A program made the translations under genes and the position numbers. Positions 1-15,203 of a stretch of 64,000 nucleotides of DNA are shown piece after piece. Source of the DNA: Paragorgia papillata (lineage: Eukaryota; Cnidaria; Anthozoa; Scleralcyonacea; Coralliidae); contig JAWNZC010000218.1 of the NCBI GenBank assembly GCA_035771165.1, positions 434,001 through 498,000 of the forward strand, given 5' to 3'. The notes under the pieces are model-generated. The model did not search any database. It was not told where the DNA came from and saw nothing but the letters and a program-made list of their open reading frames with translations. The first letter of the stretch is position 1. Each line of letters opens with the position of its first letter.

Positions 1-1260
1 CCGCGCCGCAATTTGTTTATCACTCGCCTGCGTTTTTCATGGGTCTAAGCCACTCTGGCGACTTATACCAAATTAAAGAGCATGAAATTCTGTACAACAT
101 ATGTAAATTTCAAAAAAATCGTATAGAATAGCGGCTGAGATAATTGTGTTTATATCTGAGGTAATCTGAAATATGAAACGGAACTCCCGTCAGTCGTATT
201 AATTACGCTGCGCCGCAATTTGTTTAACGCTCGCCTGCGTTTTTCATGGGTCTGTGCCACTCTGGCGACTTATACCGAATCAAAGAGCATGAAATTCTGT
301 ACAACATATGTAAATTTCAAAAAAATCGTATAGAATAGCGGCTGAGATAATTGTGTTTATATCTGAGGTAATCTGAAATATGCAACGCAACCCCCGTCAG
401 TCGTATTAATGACGCCGCGCGCAATTTGTTTAATGCTCGCCTGCGTCGTTCAAGGGTTTGTGCCACTCTGGCGACTTATAACAAATTAAAGAGCATGAAA
501 TTCTGTACAACATATGTAAATTTCAAAAAAATCGTATACAATAGCGGCTGAGATAATTGCGTTTATATCTGATGTAATCTGAAATATGGAACGCAACTCC
601 CGTCAGTCGTATTAATAACGCCGCGCCGCAATTTGTTTATCGCTCGCCTGCGTTTTTCATGGGTCTGTGCCACTCTGGCGACTTATACCGAATCAAAGAG
701 CATGAAATTCTGTACAACATATGTAAATTTCAAAAACATCGTATAGAATAGCGGCTGAGATAATTGTGTTTATATCTGAGGTAATCTGAAATATGCAACG
801 CAACCCCCGTCAGTCGTATTAATGACGCCGTGCGCAATTTGTTTAATGCTTGCCTGCGTCGTTCAAGGGTTTGTGCCACTCTGGCGACTTATAACAAATT
901 AAAGAGCATGAAATTCTGTACAACATATGTAAATTTCAAAAAAATCGTATAGAATAGCGGCTGAGATAATTGCGTTTATATCTGATGTAATCTGAAATAT
1001 GCAACGCAACCCCCTTTAGTCGTATTAATAACGCCGCGGCGCAATTTGTTTAATGCTTGCCTGCGTCGTTCAAGGGTTTGTGCCACTCTGGCGACTTATA
1101 ACAAATTAAAGAGCATGAAATTCTGTACAACATATGTAAATTTCAAAAACATCGTATAGAATAGCGGCTGAGATAATTGCGTTTATATGTGAGGTAATCT
1201 GAAATATGCAACGCAACCCCCGTCAGTCGTATTAATAACGCCGCGCCGCAATTTGTTTAT

Positions 1261-3330
1261 CACTCGCCTGCGTTTTTCATGGGTCTGTGCCACTCTGGCG
1301 ACTTATACCAAATTAAAGAGCATGAAATTCTGTACAACATATGTAAATTTCAAAAAAATCGTATAGAATAGCGGCTGAGATAATTGTGTTTATATCTGAG
1401 GTAATCTGAAATATGAAACGGAACTCCCGTCAGTCGTATTAATTACGCCGCCGCGCCGCAATTTGTTTAACGCTCGCCTGCGTTTTTCATGGGTCTGTGC
1501 CACTCTGGCGACTTATACCGAATCAAAGAGCATGAAATTCTGTACAACATATGTAAATTTCAAAAAAATCGTATAGAATAGCGGCTGAGATAATTGTGTT
1601 TATATCTGAGGTAATCTGAAATATGCAACGCAACCCCCGTCAGTCGTATTAATGACGCCGCGCGCAATTTGTTTAATGCTTGCCTGCGTCGTTCAAGGGT
1701 TTGTGCCACTCTGGCGACTTATAACAAATTAAAGAGCATGAAATTCTGTACAACATATGTAAATTTCAAAAAAATCGTATAGAATAGCGGCTGAGATAAT
1801 TGTGTTTATATCTGAGGTAATCTGAAATATGCAACGCAACTCCCGTCAGTCGTATTAATAACGCCGCGCCGCAATTTGTTTAACGCTCGCCTGCGTTTTT
1901 CATGGGTCTGTGCCACTCTGGCGACTTATACCAAATCAAAGAGCATGAAATTCTGTACAACATATGTAAATTTCAAAAAAATCGTATAGAATAGCGGCTG
2001 AGATAATTGTGTTTATATCTGAGGTAATCTGAAATATGCAACGCAACCCCCGTCAGTCGTATTAATGACGCCGCGCGCAATTTGTTTAATGCTTGCCTGC
2101 GTCGTTCAAGGGTTTGTGCCACTCTGGCGACTTATAACAAACTAAAGAGCATGAAATTCTGTACAACATATGTAAATTTCAAAAAAAATCGTATAGAATA
2201 GCGGCTGAGATAATTGCGTTTATATCTGATGTAATCTGAAATATGCAACGCAACCCCCGTTAGTCGTATTAATAACGCCGCGGCGCAATTTGTTTAATGC
2301 TTGCCTGCGTCGTTCAAGGGTTTGTGCCACTCTGGCGACTTATAACAAATTAAAGAGCATGAAATTCTGTACAACATATGTAAATTTCAAAAAAATCGTA
2401 TAGAATAGCGGCTGAGATAATTGTGTTTATATCTGAGGTAATCTGAAATATGCAACGCAACCCCCGTCAGTCGTATTAATGACGCCGCGCGCAATTTGTT
2501 TAATGCTCGCCTGCGTCGTTCAAGGGTTTGTGCCACTCTGGCGACTTATAACAAATTAAAGAGCATGAAATTCTGTACAACATATGTAAATTTCAAAAAA
2601 ATCGTATAGAATAGCGGCTGAGATAATTGCGTTTATATCTGATGTAATCTGAAATATGGAACGCAACTCCCGTCAGTCGTATTAATAACGCCGCGCCGCA
2701 ATTTGTTTATCGCTCGCGTGCGTTTTTCATGGGTCTGTGCCACTCTGGCGACTTATACCGAATCAAAGAGCATGAAATTCTGTACAACATATGTAAATTT
2801 CAAAAACATCGTATAGAATAGCGGCTGAGATAATTGTGTTTATATCTGAGGTAATCTGAAATATGCAACGCAACCCCCGTCAGTCGTATTAATGACGCCG
2901 TGCGCAATTTGTTTAATGCTTGCCTGCGTCGTTCAAGGGTTTGTGCCACTCTGGCGACTTATAACAAATTAAAGAGCATGAAATTCTGTACAACATATGT
3001 AAATTTCAAAAAAATCGTATAGAATAGCGGCTGAGATAATTGCGTTTATATCTGATGTAATCTGAAATATGCAACGCAACCCCCTTTAGTCGTATTAATA
3101 ACGCCGCGGCGCAATTTGTTTAATGCTTGCCTGCGTCGTTCAAGGGTTTGTGCCACTCTGGCGACTTATAACAAATTAAAGAGCATGAAATTCTGTACAA
3201 CATATGTAAATTTCAAAAACATCGTATAGAATAGCGGCTGAGATAATTGCGTTTATATGTGAGGTAATCTGAAATATGCAACGCAACCCCCGTCAGTCGT
3301 ATTAATAACGCCGCGCCGCAATTTGTTTAT
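1261..3330 (+). repeat. Higher-order repeat unit, 10 monomers (~2,070 bp)
   Basis: The monomer variant with TTTATCACTCGCCTG marks the phase at 21, 1261, 3331 and 5397. The spacing 1261 to 3331 to 5397 is 2,070 and 2,066 bp, that is ten monomers, and monomer types follow in the same order. The stretch 21-1260 is the same unit with four internal monomers missing. The copy that starts at 5397 departs from the pattern near 6560, where GTTTATATCTCAGG appears. From there the order of variants becomes irregular. Confidence 0.85.
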
Positions 3331-5396
3331 CACTCGCCTGCGTTTTTCATGGGTCTGTGCCACTCTGGCGACTTATACCAAATTAAAGAGCATGAAATTC
3401 TGTACAACATATGTAAATTTCAAAAAAATCGTATAGAATAGCGGCTGAGATAATTGTGTTTATATCTGAGGTAATCTGAAATATGAAACGGAACTCCCGT
3501 CAGTCGTATTAATTACGCCGCGCCGCAATTTGTTTAACGCTCGCCTGCGTTTTTCATGGGTCTGTGCCACTCTGGCGACTTATACCGAATCAAAGAGCAT
3601 GAAATTCTGTACAACATATGTAAATTTCAAAAAAATCGTATAGAATAGCGGCTGAGATAATTGTGTTTATATCTGAGGTAATCTGAAATATGCAACGCAA
3701 CCCCCGTCAGTCGTATTAATGACGCCGCGCGCAATTTGTTTAATGCTTGCCTGCGTCGTTCAAGGGTTTGTGCCACTCTGGCGACTTATAACAAATTAAA
3801 GAGCATGAAATTCTGTACAACATATGTAAATTTCAAAAAAATCGTATAGAATAGCGGCTGAGATAATTGTGTTTATATCTGAGGTAATCTGAAATATGCA
3901 ACGCAACTCCCGTCAGTCGTATTAATAACGCCGCGCCGCAATTTGTTTAACGCTCGCCTGCGTTTTTCATGGGTCTGTGCCACTCTGGCGACTTATACCA
4001 AATCAAAGAGCATGAAATTCTGTACAACATATGTAAATTTCAAAAAAATCGTATAGAATAGCGGCTGAGATAATTGTGTTTATATCTGAGGTAATCTGAA
4101 ATATGCAACGCAACCCCCGTCAGTCGTATTAATGACGCCGCGCGCAATTTGTTTAATGCTTGCCTGCGTCGTTCAAGGGTTTGTGCCACTCTGGCGACTT
4201 ATAACAAACTAAAGAGCATGAAATTCTGTACAACATATGTAAATTTCAAAAAAATCGTATAGAATAGCGGCTGAGATAATTGCGTTTATATCTGATGTAA
4301 TCTGAAATATGCAACGCAACCCCCGTTAGTCGTATTAATAACGCCGCGGCGCAATTTGTTTAATGCTTGCCTGCGTCGTTCAAGGGTTTGTGCCACTCTG
4401 GCGACTTATAACAAATTAAAGAGCATGAAATTCTGTACAACATATGTAAATTTCAAAAAAATCGTATAGAATAGCGGCTGAGATAATTGTGTTTATATCT
4501 GAGGTAATCTGAAATATGCAACGCAACCCCCGTCAGTCGTATTAATGACGCCGCGCGCAATTTGTTTAATGCTCGCCTGCGTCGTTCAAGGGTTTGTGCC
4601 ACTCTGGCGACTTATAACAAATTAAAGAGCATGAAATTCTGTACAACATATGTAAATTTCAAAAAAATCGTATAGAATAGCGGCTGAGATAATTGCGTTT
4701 ATATCTGATGTAATCTGAAATATGGAACGCAACTCCCGTCAGTCGTATTAATAACGCCGCGCCGCAATTTGTTTATCGCTCGCCTGCGTTTTTCATGGGT
4801 CTGTGCCACTCTGGCGACTTATACCGAATCAAAGAGCATGAAATTCTGTACAACATATGTAAATTTCAAAAACATCGTATAGAATAGCGGCTGAGATAAT
4901 TGTGTTTATATCTGAGGTAATCTGAAATATGCAACGCAACCCCCGTCAGTCGTATTAATGACGCCGTGCGCAATTTGTTTAATGCTTGCCTGCGTCGTTC
5001 AAGGGTTTGTGCCACTCTGGCGACTTATAACAAATTAAAGAGCATGAAATTCTGTACAACATATGTAAATTTCAAAAAAATCGTATAGAATAGCGGCTGA
5101 GATAATTGCGTTTATATCTGATGTAATCTGAAATATGCAACGCAACCCCCTTTAGTCGTATTAATAACGCCGCGGCGCAATTTGTTTAATGCTTGCCTGC
5201 GTCGTTCAAGGGTTTGTGCCACTCTGGCGACTTATAACAAATTAAAGAGCATGAAATTCTGTACAACATATGTAAATTTCAAAAACATCGTATAGAATAG
5301 CGGCTGAGATAATTGCGTTTATATGTGAGGTAATCTGAAATATGCAACGCAACCCCCGTCAGTCGTATTAATAACGCCGCGCCGCAATTTGTTTAT
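3331..5396 (+). repeat. Higher-order repeat unit, second complete copy
   Basis: This copy has the same order of ten monomer variants as 1261-3330, including the rare CGGAACTCC, CCCCCTTTAGTCG and TATATGTGAGG variants. It differs by only a few bases, which fits unequal exchange of whole blocks. Confidence 0.85.
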
Positions 5397-8300
5397 CACT
5401 CGCCTGCGTTTTTCATGGGTCTGTGCCACTCTGGCGACTTATACCAAATTAAAGAGCATGAAATTCTGTACAACATATGTAAATTTCAAAAAAATCGTAT
5501 AGAATAGCGGCTGAGATAATTGTGTTTATATCTGAGGTAATCTGAAATATGAAACGGAACTCCCGTCAGTCGTATTAATTACGCCGCGCCGCAATTTGTT
5601 TAACGCTCGCCTGCGTTTTTCATGGGTCTGTGCCACTCTGGCGACTTATACCGAATCAAAGAGCATGAAATTCTGTACAACATATGTAAATTTCAAAAAA
5701 ATCGTATAGAATAGCGGCTGAGATAATTGTGTTTATATCTGAGGTAATCTGAAATATGCAACGCAACCCCCGTCAGTCGTATTAATGACGCCGCGCGCAA
5801 TTTGTTTAATGCTTGCCTGCGTCGTTCAAGGGTTTGTGCCACTCTGGCGACTTATAACAAATTAAAGAGCATGAAATTCTGTACAACATATGTAAATTTC
5901 AAAAAAATCGTATAGAATAGCGGCTGAGATAATTGTGTTTATATCTGAGGTAATCTGAAATATGCAACGCAACTCCCGTCAGTCGTATTAATAACGCCGC
6001 GCCGCAATTTGTTTAACGCTCGCCTGCGTTTTTCATGGGTCTGTGCCACTCTGGCGACTTATACCAAATCAAAGAGCATGAAATTCTGTACAACATATGT
6101 AAATTTCAAAAAAATCGTATAGAATAGCGGCTGAGATAATTGTGTTTATATCTGAGGTAATCTGAAATATGCAACGCAACCCCCGTCAGTCGTATTAATG
6201 ACGCCGCGCGCAATTTGTTTAATGCTTGCCTGCGTCGTTCAAGGGTTTGTGCCACTCTGGCGACTTATAACAAACTAAAGAGCATGAAATTCTGTACAAC
6301 ATATGTAAATTTCAAAAAAATCGTATAGAATAGCGGCTGAGATAATTGCGTTTATATCTGATGTAATCTGAAATATGCAACGCAACCCCCGTTAGTCGTA
6401 TTAATAACGCCGCGGCGCAATTTGTTTAATGCTTGCCTGCGTCGTTCAAGGGTTTGTGCCACTCTGGCGACTTATAACAAATTAAAGAGCATGAAATTCT
6501 GTACAACATATGTAAATTTCAAAAAAATCGTATAGAATAGCGGCTGAGATAATTGCGTTTATATCTCAGGTAATCTGAAATATGCAACGCAACCCCCGTC
6601 AGTCGTATTAATGACGCCGCGCGCAATTTCTTTAATGCTTGCCTGCGTCGTTCAAGGGTTTGTGCCACTCTGGCGACTTATAACAAATTAAAGAGCATGA
6701 AATTCTGTACAACATATGTAAATTTCAAAAAAAATCGTATAGAATAGCGGCTGAGATAATTGCGTTTATATCTGATGTAATCTGAAATATGCAACGCAAC
6801 TCCCGTCAGTCGTATTAATAACGCCGCGCCGCAATTTGTTTATCGCTCGCCTGCGTTTTTCATGGGTCTGTGCCACTCTGGCGACTTATACCGAATCAAA
6901 GAGCATGAAATTCTGTACAACATATGTAAATTTCAAAAAAATCGTATAGAATAGCGGCTGAGATAATTGTGTTTATATCTGAGGTAATCTGAAATATGAA
7001 ACGGAACTCCCGTCAGTCGTATTAATTACGCCGCGCCGCAATTTGTTTAACGCTCGCCTGCGTTTTTCATGGGTCTGTGCCGCTCTGGCGACTTATACCA
7101 AATCAAAGAGCATGAAATTCTGTACAACATATGTAAATTTCAAAAAAATCGTATAGAATAGCGGCTGAGATAATTGCGTTTATATCTGATGTAATCTGAA
7201 ATATGCAACGCAACCCCCGTTAGTCGTATTAATAACGCCGCGGCGCAATTTGTTTAATGCTTGCCTGCGTCGTTCAAGGGTTTGTGCCACTCTGGCGACT
7301 TATAACAAATTAAAGAGCATGAAATTCTGTACAACATATGTAAATTTCAAAAAAATCGTATAGAATAGCGGCTGAGATAATTGCGTTTATATCTGATGTA
7401 ATCTGAAATATGCAACGCAACCCCCGTTAGTCGTTATTAATAACGCCGCGGCGAAATTTGTTTAATGCTTGCCTGCGTCGTTCAAGGGTCTGTGCCACTC
7501 TGGCGACTTATACCAAATTAAAGAGCATGAAATTCTGTACAACATATGTAAATTTCAAAAAAATCGTATAGAATAGCGCCTGAGATAATTGTGTTTATAT
7601 CTGATGTAATCTGAAATATGCAACGCAACCCCCGTTAGTCGTATTAATAACGCGGCGGCGCAATTTGTTTAACGCTCGCCTGCGTCATTCAAGGGTTTGT
7701 GCCACTCTGGCGACTTATACCAAATTAATGAGCATGAAATTCTGTACAACATATGTAAATTTCAAAAAAATCGTATAGAATAGCGGCTGAGATAATTGCG
7801 TTTATATCTGATGTAATCTGAAATATGCAACGCAACCCCCGTTAGTCGTATTAATAACGCCGCGGCGCAATTTGTTTAATGCTTGCCTGCGTCGTTCAAG
7901 GGTTTGTGCCACTCTGGCGACTTATAACAAATTAAAGAGCATGAAATTCTGTACAACATATGTAAATTTCAAAAAAATCGTATAGAATAGCGGCTGAGAT
8001 AATTGCGTTTATATCTCAGGTAATCTGAAATATGCAACGCAACCCCCGTCAGTCGTATTAATGACGCCGCGCGCAATTTCTTTAATGCTTGCCTGCGTCG
8101 TTCAAGGGTTTGTGCCACTCTGGCGACTTATAACAAATTAAAGAGCATGAAATTCTGTACAACATATGTAAATTTCAAAAAAATCGTATAGAATAGCGGC
8201 TGAGATAATTGCGTTTATATCTGATGTAATCTGAAATATGCAACGCAACTCCCGTCAGTCGTATTAATAACGCCGCGCCGCAATTTGTTTATCGCTCGCC

Positions 8301-11300
8301 TGCGTTTTTCATGGGTCTGTGCCACTCTGGCGACTTATACCGAATCAAAGAGCATGAAATTCTGTACAACATATGTAAATTTCAAAAAAATCGTATAGAA
8401 TAGCGGCTGAGATAATTGTGTTTATATCTGAGGTAATCTGAAATATGAAACGGAACTCCCGTCAGTCGTATTAATTACGCCGCGCCGCAATTTGTTTAAC
8501 GCTCGCCTGCGTTTTTCATGGGTCTGTGCCGCTCTGGCGACTTATACCAAATCAAAGAGCATGAAATTCTGTACAACATATGTAAATTTCAAAAAAATCG
8601 TATAGAATAGCGGCTGAGATAATTGCGTTTATATCTGATGTAATCTGAAATATGCAACGCAACCCCCGTTAGTCGTATTAATAACGCCGCGGCGCAATTT
8701 GTTTAATGCTTGCCTGCGTCGTTCAAGGGTTTGTGCCACTCTGGCGACTTATAACAAATTAAAGAGCATGAAATTCTGTACAACATATGTAAATTTCAAA
8801 AAAATCGTATAGAATAGCGGCTGAGATAATTGCGTTTATATCTCAGGTAATCTGAAATATGCAACGCAACCCCCGTCAGTCGTATTAATGACGCCGCGCG
8901 CAATTTCTTTAATGCTTGCCTGCGTCGTTCAAGGGTTTGTGCCACTCTGGCGACTTATAACAAATTAAAGAGCATGAAATTCTGTACAACATATGTAAAT
9001 TTCAAAAAAATCGTATAGAATAGCGGCTGAGATAATTGCGTTTATATCTGATGTAATCTGAAATATGCAACGCAACTCCCGTCAGTCGTATTAATAACGC
9101 CGCGCCGCAATTTGTTTATCGCTCGCCTGCGTTTTTCATGGGTCTGTGCCACTCTGGCGACTTATACCGAATCAAAGAGCATGAAATTCTGTACAACATA
9201 TGTAAATTTCAAAAAAATCGTATAGAATAGCGGCTGAGATAATTGTGTTTATATCTGAGGTAATCTGAAATATGAAACGGAACTCCCGTCAGTCGTATTA
9301 ATTACGCCGCGCCGCAATTTGTTTAACGCTCGCCTGCGTTTTTCATGGGTCTGTGCCACTCTGGCGACTTATACCAAATCAAAGAGCATGAAATTCTGTA
9401 CAACATATGTAAATTTCAAAAAAATCGTATAGAATAGCGGCTGAGATAATTGTGTTTATATCTGAGGTAATCTGAAATATGAAACGGAACTCCCGTCAGT
9501 CGTATTAATTACGCCGCGCCGCAATTTGTTTAACGCTCGCCTGCGTTTTTCATGGGTCTGTGCCACTCTGGCGACTTATACCAAATCAAAGAGCATGAAA
9601 TTCTGTACAACATATGTAAATTTCAAAAAAATCGTATAGAATAGCGGCTGAGATAATTGCGTTTATATCTGATGTAATCTGAAATATGCAACGCAACCCC
9701 CGTTAGTCGTATTAATAACGCCGCGGCGCAATTTGTTTAATGCTTGCCTGCGTCGTTCAAGGGTTTGTGCCACTCTGGCGACTTATAACAAATTAAAGAG
9801 CATGAAATTCTGTACAACATATGTAAATTTCAAAAAAATCGTATAGAATAGCGGCTGAGATAATTGCGTTTATATCTCAGGTAATCTGAAATATGCAACG
9901 CAACCCCCGTCAGTCGTATTAATGACGCCGCGCGCGCAATTTCTTTAATGCTTGCCTGCGTCGTTCAAGGGTTTGTGCCACTCTGGCGACTTATAACAAA
10001 TTAAAGAGCATGAAATTCTGTACAACATATGTAAATTTCAAAAAAATCGTATAGAATAGCGGCTGAGATAATTGTGTTTATATCTGAGGTAATCTGAAAT
10101 ATGAAACGGAACTCCCGTCAGTCGTATTAATTACGCCGCGCCGCAATTTGTTTAACGCTCGCCTGCGTTTTTCATGGGTCTGTGCCACTCTGGCGACTTA
10201 TACCAAATCAAAGAGCATGAAATTCTGTACAACATATGTAAATTTCAAAAAAATCGTATAGAATAGCGGCTGAGATAATTGTGTTTATATCTGAGGTAAT
10301 CTGAAATATGAAACGGAACTCCCGTCAGTCGTATTAATTACGCCGCGCCGCAATTTGTTTAACGCTCGCCTGCGTTTTTCATGGGTCTGTGCCACTCTGG
10401 CGACTTATACCAAATCAAAGAGCATGAAATTCTGTACAACATATGTAAATTTCAAAAAAATCGTATAGAATAGCGGCTGAGATAATTGTGTTTATATCTG
10501 AGGTAATCTGAAATATGCAACGCAACCCCCGTCAGTCGTATTAATGACGCCGCGCGCAATTTGTTTAATGCTTGCCTGCGTCGTTCAAGGGTTTGTGCCA
10601 CTCTGGCGACTTATAACAAATTAAAGAGCATGAAATTCTGTACAACATATGTAAATTTCAAAAAAATCGTATAGAATAGCGGCTGAGATAATTGTGTTTA
10701 TATCTGAGGTAATCTGAAATATGCAACGCAACCCCCGTCAGTCGTATTAATGACGCCGCGCGCAATTTGTTTAATGCTTGCCTGCGTCGTTCAAGGGTTT
10801 GTGCCACTCTGGCGACTTATAACAAATTAAAGAGCATGAAATTCTGTACAACATATGTAAATTTCAAAAAAATCGTATAGAATAGCGGCTGAGATAATTG
10901 TGTTTATATCTGAGGTAATCTGAAATATGCAACGCAACCCCCGTCAGTCGTATTAATGACGCCGCGCGCAATTTGTTTAATGCTTGCCTGCGTCGTTCAA
11001 GGGTTTGTGCCACTCTGGCGACTTATAACAAATTAAAGAGCATGAAATTCTGTAGAACATATGTAAATTTCAAAAAAATCGTATAGAATAGCGGCTGAGA
11101 TAATTGCGTTTATATCTGATGTAATCTGAAATATGCAACGCAACCCCGTTAGTCGTATTAATAATGCCGCGGCGCAATTTGTTTAATGCTTGCCTGCGTC
11201 GTTCAAGGGTTTGTGCCACTCTGGCGACTTATAACAAATTAAAGAGCATGAAATTCTGTACAACATATGTAAATTTCAAAAAAATCGTATAGAATAGCGG

Positions 11301-13439
11301 CTGAGATAATTGCGTTTATATCTGATGTAATCTGAAATATGCAACGCAACCCCCGTTAGTCGTATTAATAACGCCGCGGCGCAATTTGTTTAGTGCTTGC
11401 CTGCGTCGTTCAAGGGCTTGTGCCACTCTGGCGACTTATAACAAACTAAAGAGCATGAAATTCTGTACAACATATGTAAATTTCAAAAAAATCGTATAGA
11501 ATAGCGGCTGAGATAATTGCGTTTATATCTCAGGTAATCTGAAATATGCAACGCAACCCCCGTCAGTCGTATTAATGACGCCGCGCGCAATTTCTTTAAT
11601 GCTTGCCTGCGTCGTTCAAGGGTTTGTGCCACTCTGGCGACTTATAACAAATTAAAGAGCATGAAATTCTGTACAACATATGTAAATTTCAAAAAAATCG
11701 TATAGAATAGCGGCTGAGATAATTGCGTTTATATCTGATGTAATCTGAAATATGCAACGCAACTCCCGTCAGTCGTATTAATAACGCCGCGCCGCAATTT
11801 GTTTATCGCTCGCCTGCGTTTTTCATGGGTCTGTGCCACTCTGGCGACTTATACCGAATCAAAGAGCATGAAATTCTGTACAACATATGTAAATTTCAAA
11901 AAAATCGTATAGAATAGCGGCTGAGATAATTGTGTTTATATCTGAGGTAATCTGAAATATGCAACGCAACCCCCGTCAGTCGTATTAATGACGCCGCGCG
12001 CAATTTGTTTAATGCTTGCCTGCGTCGTTCAAGGGTTTGTGCCACTCTGGCGACTTATAACAAACTAAAGAGCATGAAATTCTGTACAACATATGTAAAT
12101 TTCAAAAAAATCGTATAGAATAGCGGCTGAGATAATTGCGTTTATATCTGATGTAATCTGAAATATGCAACGCAACCCCCGTTAGTCGTATTAATAACGC
12201 CGCGGCGCAATTTGTTTAATGCTTGCCTGCGTCGTTCAAGGGTTTGTGCCACTCTGGCGACTTATAACAAATTAAAGAGCATGAAATTCTGTACAACATA
12301 TGTAAATTTCAAAAAAATCGTATAGAATAGCGGCTGAGATAATTGCGTTTATATCTCAGGTAATCTGAAATATGCAACGCAACCCCCGTCAGTCGTATTA
12401 ATGACGCCGCGCGCAATTTCTTTAATGCTTGCCTGCGTCGTTCAAGGGTTTGTGCCACTCTGGCGACTTATAACAAATTAAAGAGCATGAAATTCTGTAC
12501 AACATATGTAAATTTCAAAAAAATCGTATAGAATAGCGGCTGAGATAATTGTGTTTATATCTGAGGTAATCTGAAATATGCAACGCAACCCCCGTCAGTC
12601 GTATTAATGACGCCGCGCGCAATTTGTTTAATGCTTGCCTGCGTCGTTCAAGGGTTTGTGCCACTCTGGCGACTTATAACAAACTAAAGAGCATGAAATT
12701 CTGTACAACATATGTAAATTTCAAAAAAATCGTATAGAATAGCGGCTGAGATAATTGCGTTTATATCTGATGTAATCTGAAATATGCAACGCAACCCCCG
12801 TTAGTCGTATTAATAACGCCGCGGCGCAATTTGTTTAATGCTTGCCTGCGTCGTTCAAGGGTTTGTGCCACTCTGGCGACTTATAACAAATTAAAGAGCA
12901 TGAAATTCTGTACAACATATGTAAATTTCAAAAAAATCGTATAGAATAGCGGCTGAGATAATTGCGTTTATATCTCAGGTAATCTGAAATATGCAACGCA
13001 ACCCCCGTCAGTCGTATTAATGACGCCGCGCGCAATTTCTTTAATGCTTGCCTGCGTCGTTCAAGGGTTTGTGCCACTCTGGCGACTTATAACAAATTAA
13101 AGAGCATGAAATTCTGTACAACATATGTAAATTTCAAAAAAATCGTATAGAATAGCGGCTGAGATAATTGCGTTTATATCTGATGTAATCTGAAATATGC
13201 AACGCAACTCCCGTCAGTCGTATTAATAACGCCGCGCCGCAATTTGTTTATCGCTCGCCTGCGTTTTTCATGGGTCTGTGCCACTCTGGCGACTTATACC
13301 GAATCAAAGAGCATGAAATTCTGTACAACATATGTAAATTTCAAAAAAATCGTATAGAATAGCGGCTGAGATAATTGTGTTTATATCTGAGGTAATCTGA
13401 AATATGAAACGGAACTCCCGTCAGTCGTATTAATTACGC

Positions 13440-15150
13440 CGCGCCGCAATTTGTTTAACGCTCGCCTGCGTTTTTCATGGGTCTGTGCCACTCTGGCGAC
13501 TTATACCAAATCAAAGAGCATGAAATTCTGTACAACATATGTAAATTTCAAAAAAATCGTATAGAATAGCGGCTGAGATAATTGTGTTTATATCTGAGGT
13601 AATCTGAAATATGAAACGGAACTCCCGTCAGTCGTATTAATTACGCCGCGCCGCAATTTGTTTAACGCTCGCCTGCGTTTTTCATGGGTCTGTGCCACTC
13701 TGGCGACTTATACCAAATCAAAGAGCATGAAATTCTGTACAACATATGTAAATTTCAAAAAAATCGTATAGAATAGCGGCTGAGATAATTGTGTTTATAT
13801 CTGAGGTAATCTGAAATATGCAACGCAACCCCCGTCAGTCGTATTAATGACGCCGCGCGCAATTTGTTTAATGCTTGCCTGCGTCGTTCAAGGGTTTGTG
13901 CCACTCTGGCGACTTATAACAAATTAAAGAGCATGAAATTCTGTACAACATATGTAAATTTCAAAAAAATCGTATAGAATAGCGGCTGAGATAATTGTGT
14001 TTATATCTGAGGTAATCTGAAATATGCAACGCAACCCCCGTCAGTCGTATTAATGACGCCGCGCGCAATTTGTTTAATGCTTGCCTGCGTCGTTCAAGGG
14101 TTTGTGCCACTCTGGCGACTTATAACAAATTAAAGAGCATGAAATTCTGTACAACATATGTAAATTTCAAAAAAATCGTATAGAATAGCGGCTGAGATAA
14201 TTGTGTTTATATCTGAGGTAATCTGAAATATGCAACGCAACCCCCGTCAGTCGTATTAATGACGCCGCGCGCAATTTGTTTAATGCTTGCCTGCGTCGTT
14301 CAAGGGTTTGTGCCACTCTGGCGACTTATAACAAATTAAAGAGCATGAAATTCTGTACAACATATGTAAATTTCAAAAAAATCGTATAGAAATAGCGGCT
14401 GAGATAATTGCGTTTATATCTGATGTAATCTGAAATATGCAACGCAACCCCGTTAGTCGTATTAATAATGCCGCGGCGCAATTTGTTTAATGCTTGCCTG
14501 CGTCGTTCAAGGGTTTGTGCCACTCTGGCGACTTATAACAAATTAAAGAGCATGAAATTCTGTACAACATATGTAAATTTCAAAAAAATCGTATAGAATA
14601 GCGGCTGAGATAATTGCGTTTATATCTGATGTAATCTGAAATATGCAACGCAACCCCCGTTAGTCGTATTAATAACGCCGCGGCGCAATTTGTTTAGTGC
14701 TTGCCTGCGTCGTTCAAGGGTTTGTGCCACTCTGGCGACTTATAACAAACTAAAGAGCATGAAATTCTGTACAACATATGTAAATTTCAAAAAAATCGTA
14801 TAGAATAGCGGCTGAGATAATTGCGTTTATATCTCAGGTAATCTGAAATATGCAACGCAACCCCCGTCAGTCGTATTAATGACGCCGCGCGCAATTTCTT
14901 TAATGCTTGCCTGCGTCGTTCAAGGGTTTGTGCCACTCTGGCGACTTATAACAAATTAAAGAGCATGAAATTCTGTACAACATATGTAAATTTCAAAAAA
15001 ATCGTATAGAATAGCGGCTGAGATAATTGCGTTTATATCTGATGTAATCTGAAATATGCAACGCAACTCCCGTCAGTCGTATTAATAACGCCGCGCCGCA
15101 ATTTGTTTATCGCTCGCCTGCGTTTTTCATGGGTCTGTGCCACTCTGGCG
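13440..15150 (+). repeat. Long-range duplicate of 10140-11850 inside the satellite
   Basis: Rare marks recur in the same order about 3,303 bp (16 monomers) apart: ATAATGCCGCGGCG at 11163 and 14467, the shortened CAACCCCGTTAG just before each, and GTTTAGTGCTTGCC after each. A second, longer block duplication therefore shaped the right half of the array. Confidence 0.7.
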
Positions 15151-15203
15151 ACTTATACCAAATCAAAGAGCATGAAATTCTGTACAACATATGTAAATTT
15201 GAA

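Larger units (their letters stand above)
1..15203 (+). repeat. Satellite array, ~206-bp monomers, about 74 copies
   Basis: Tandem monomers of 206-207 bp fill the left quarter of the window; the shared word GAAATTCTGTACAAC recurs at 84, 291, 497, 704, 910 and so on. Two monomer classes alternate. One has CGCCTGCGTTTTTCATGGGTC and TTATACC. The other has GCTTGCCTGCGTCGTTCAAG and TTATAACAAATT. A further half-unit difference is GTGTTTATATCTGAGG versus GCGTTTATATCTGATG. No monomer has a meaningful open reading frame. Neighbouring monomers differ by only a few bases, so amplification or homogenisation is recent. The array runs off the left edge of the window. Diverged copies of the same monomer occur at 45870-47133 and 50850-50930. 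Confidence 0.98.

Noticed and set aside
1..15203. Possible tandem gene or rDNA/snRNA cluster
   Set aside because: Monomers of 206 bp have no coding frame, no recognisable RNA fold and no promoter boxes. They match a satellite carried in transposon arms elsewhere in the window.
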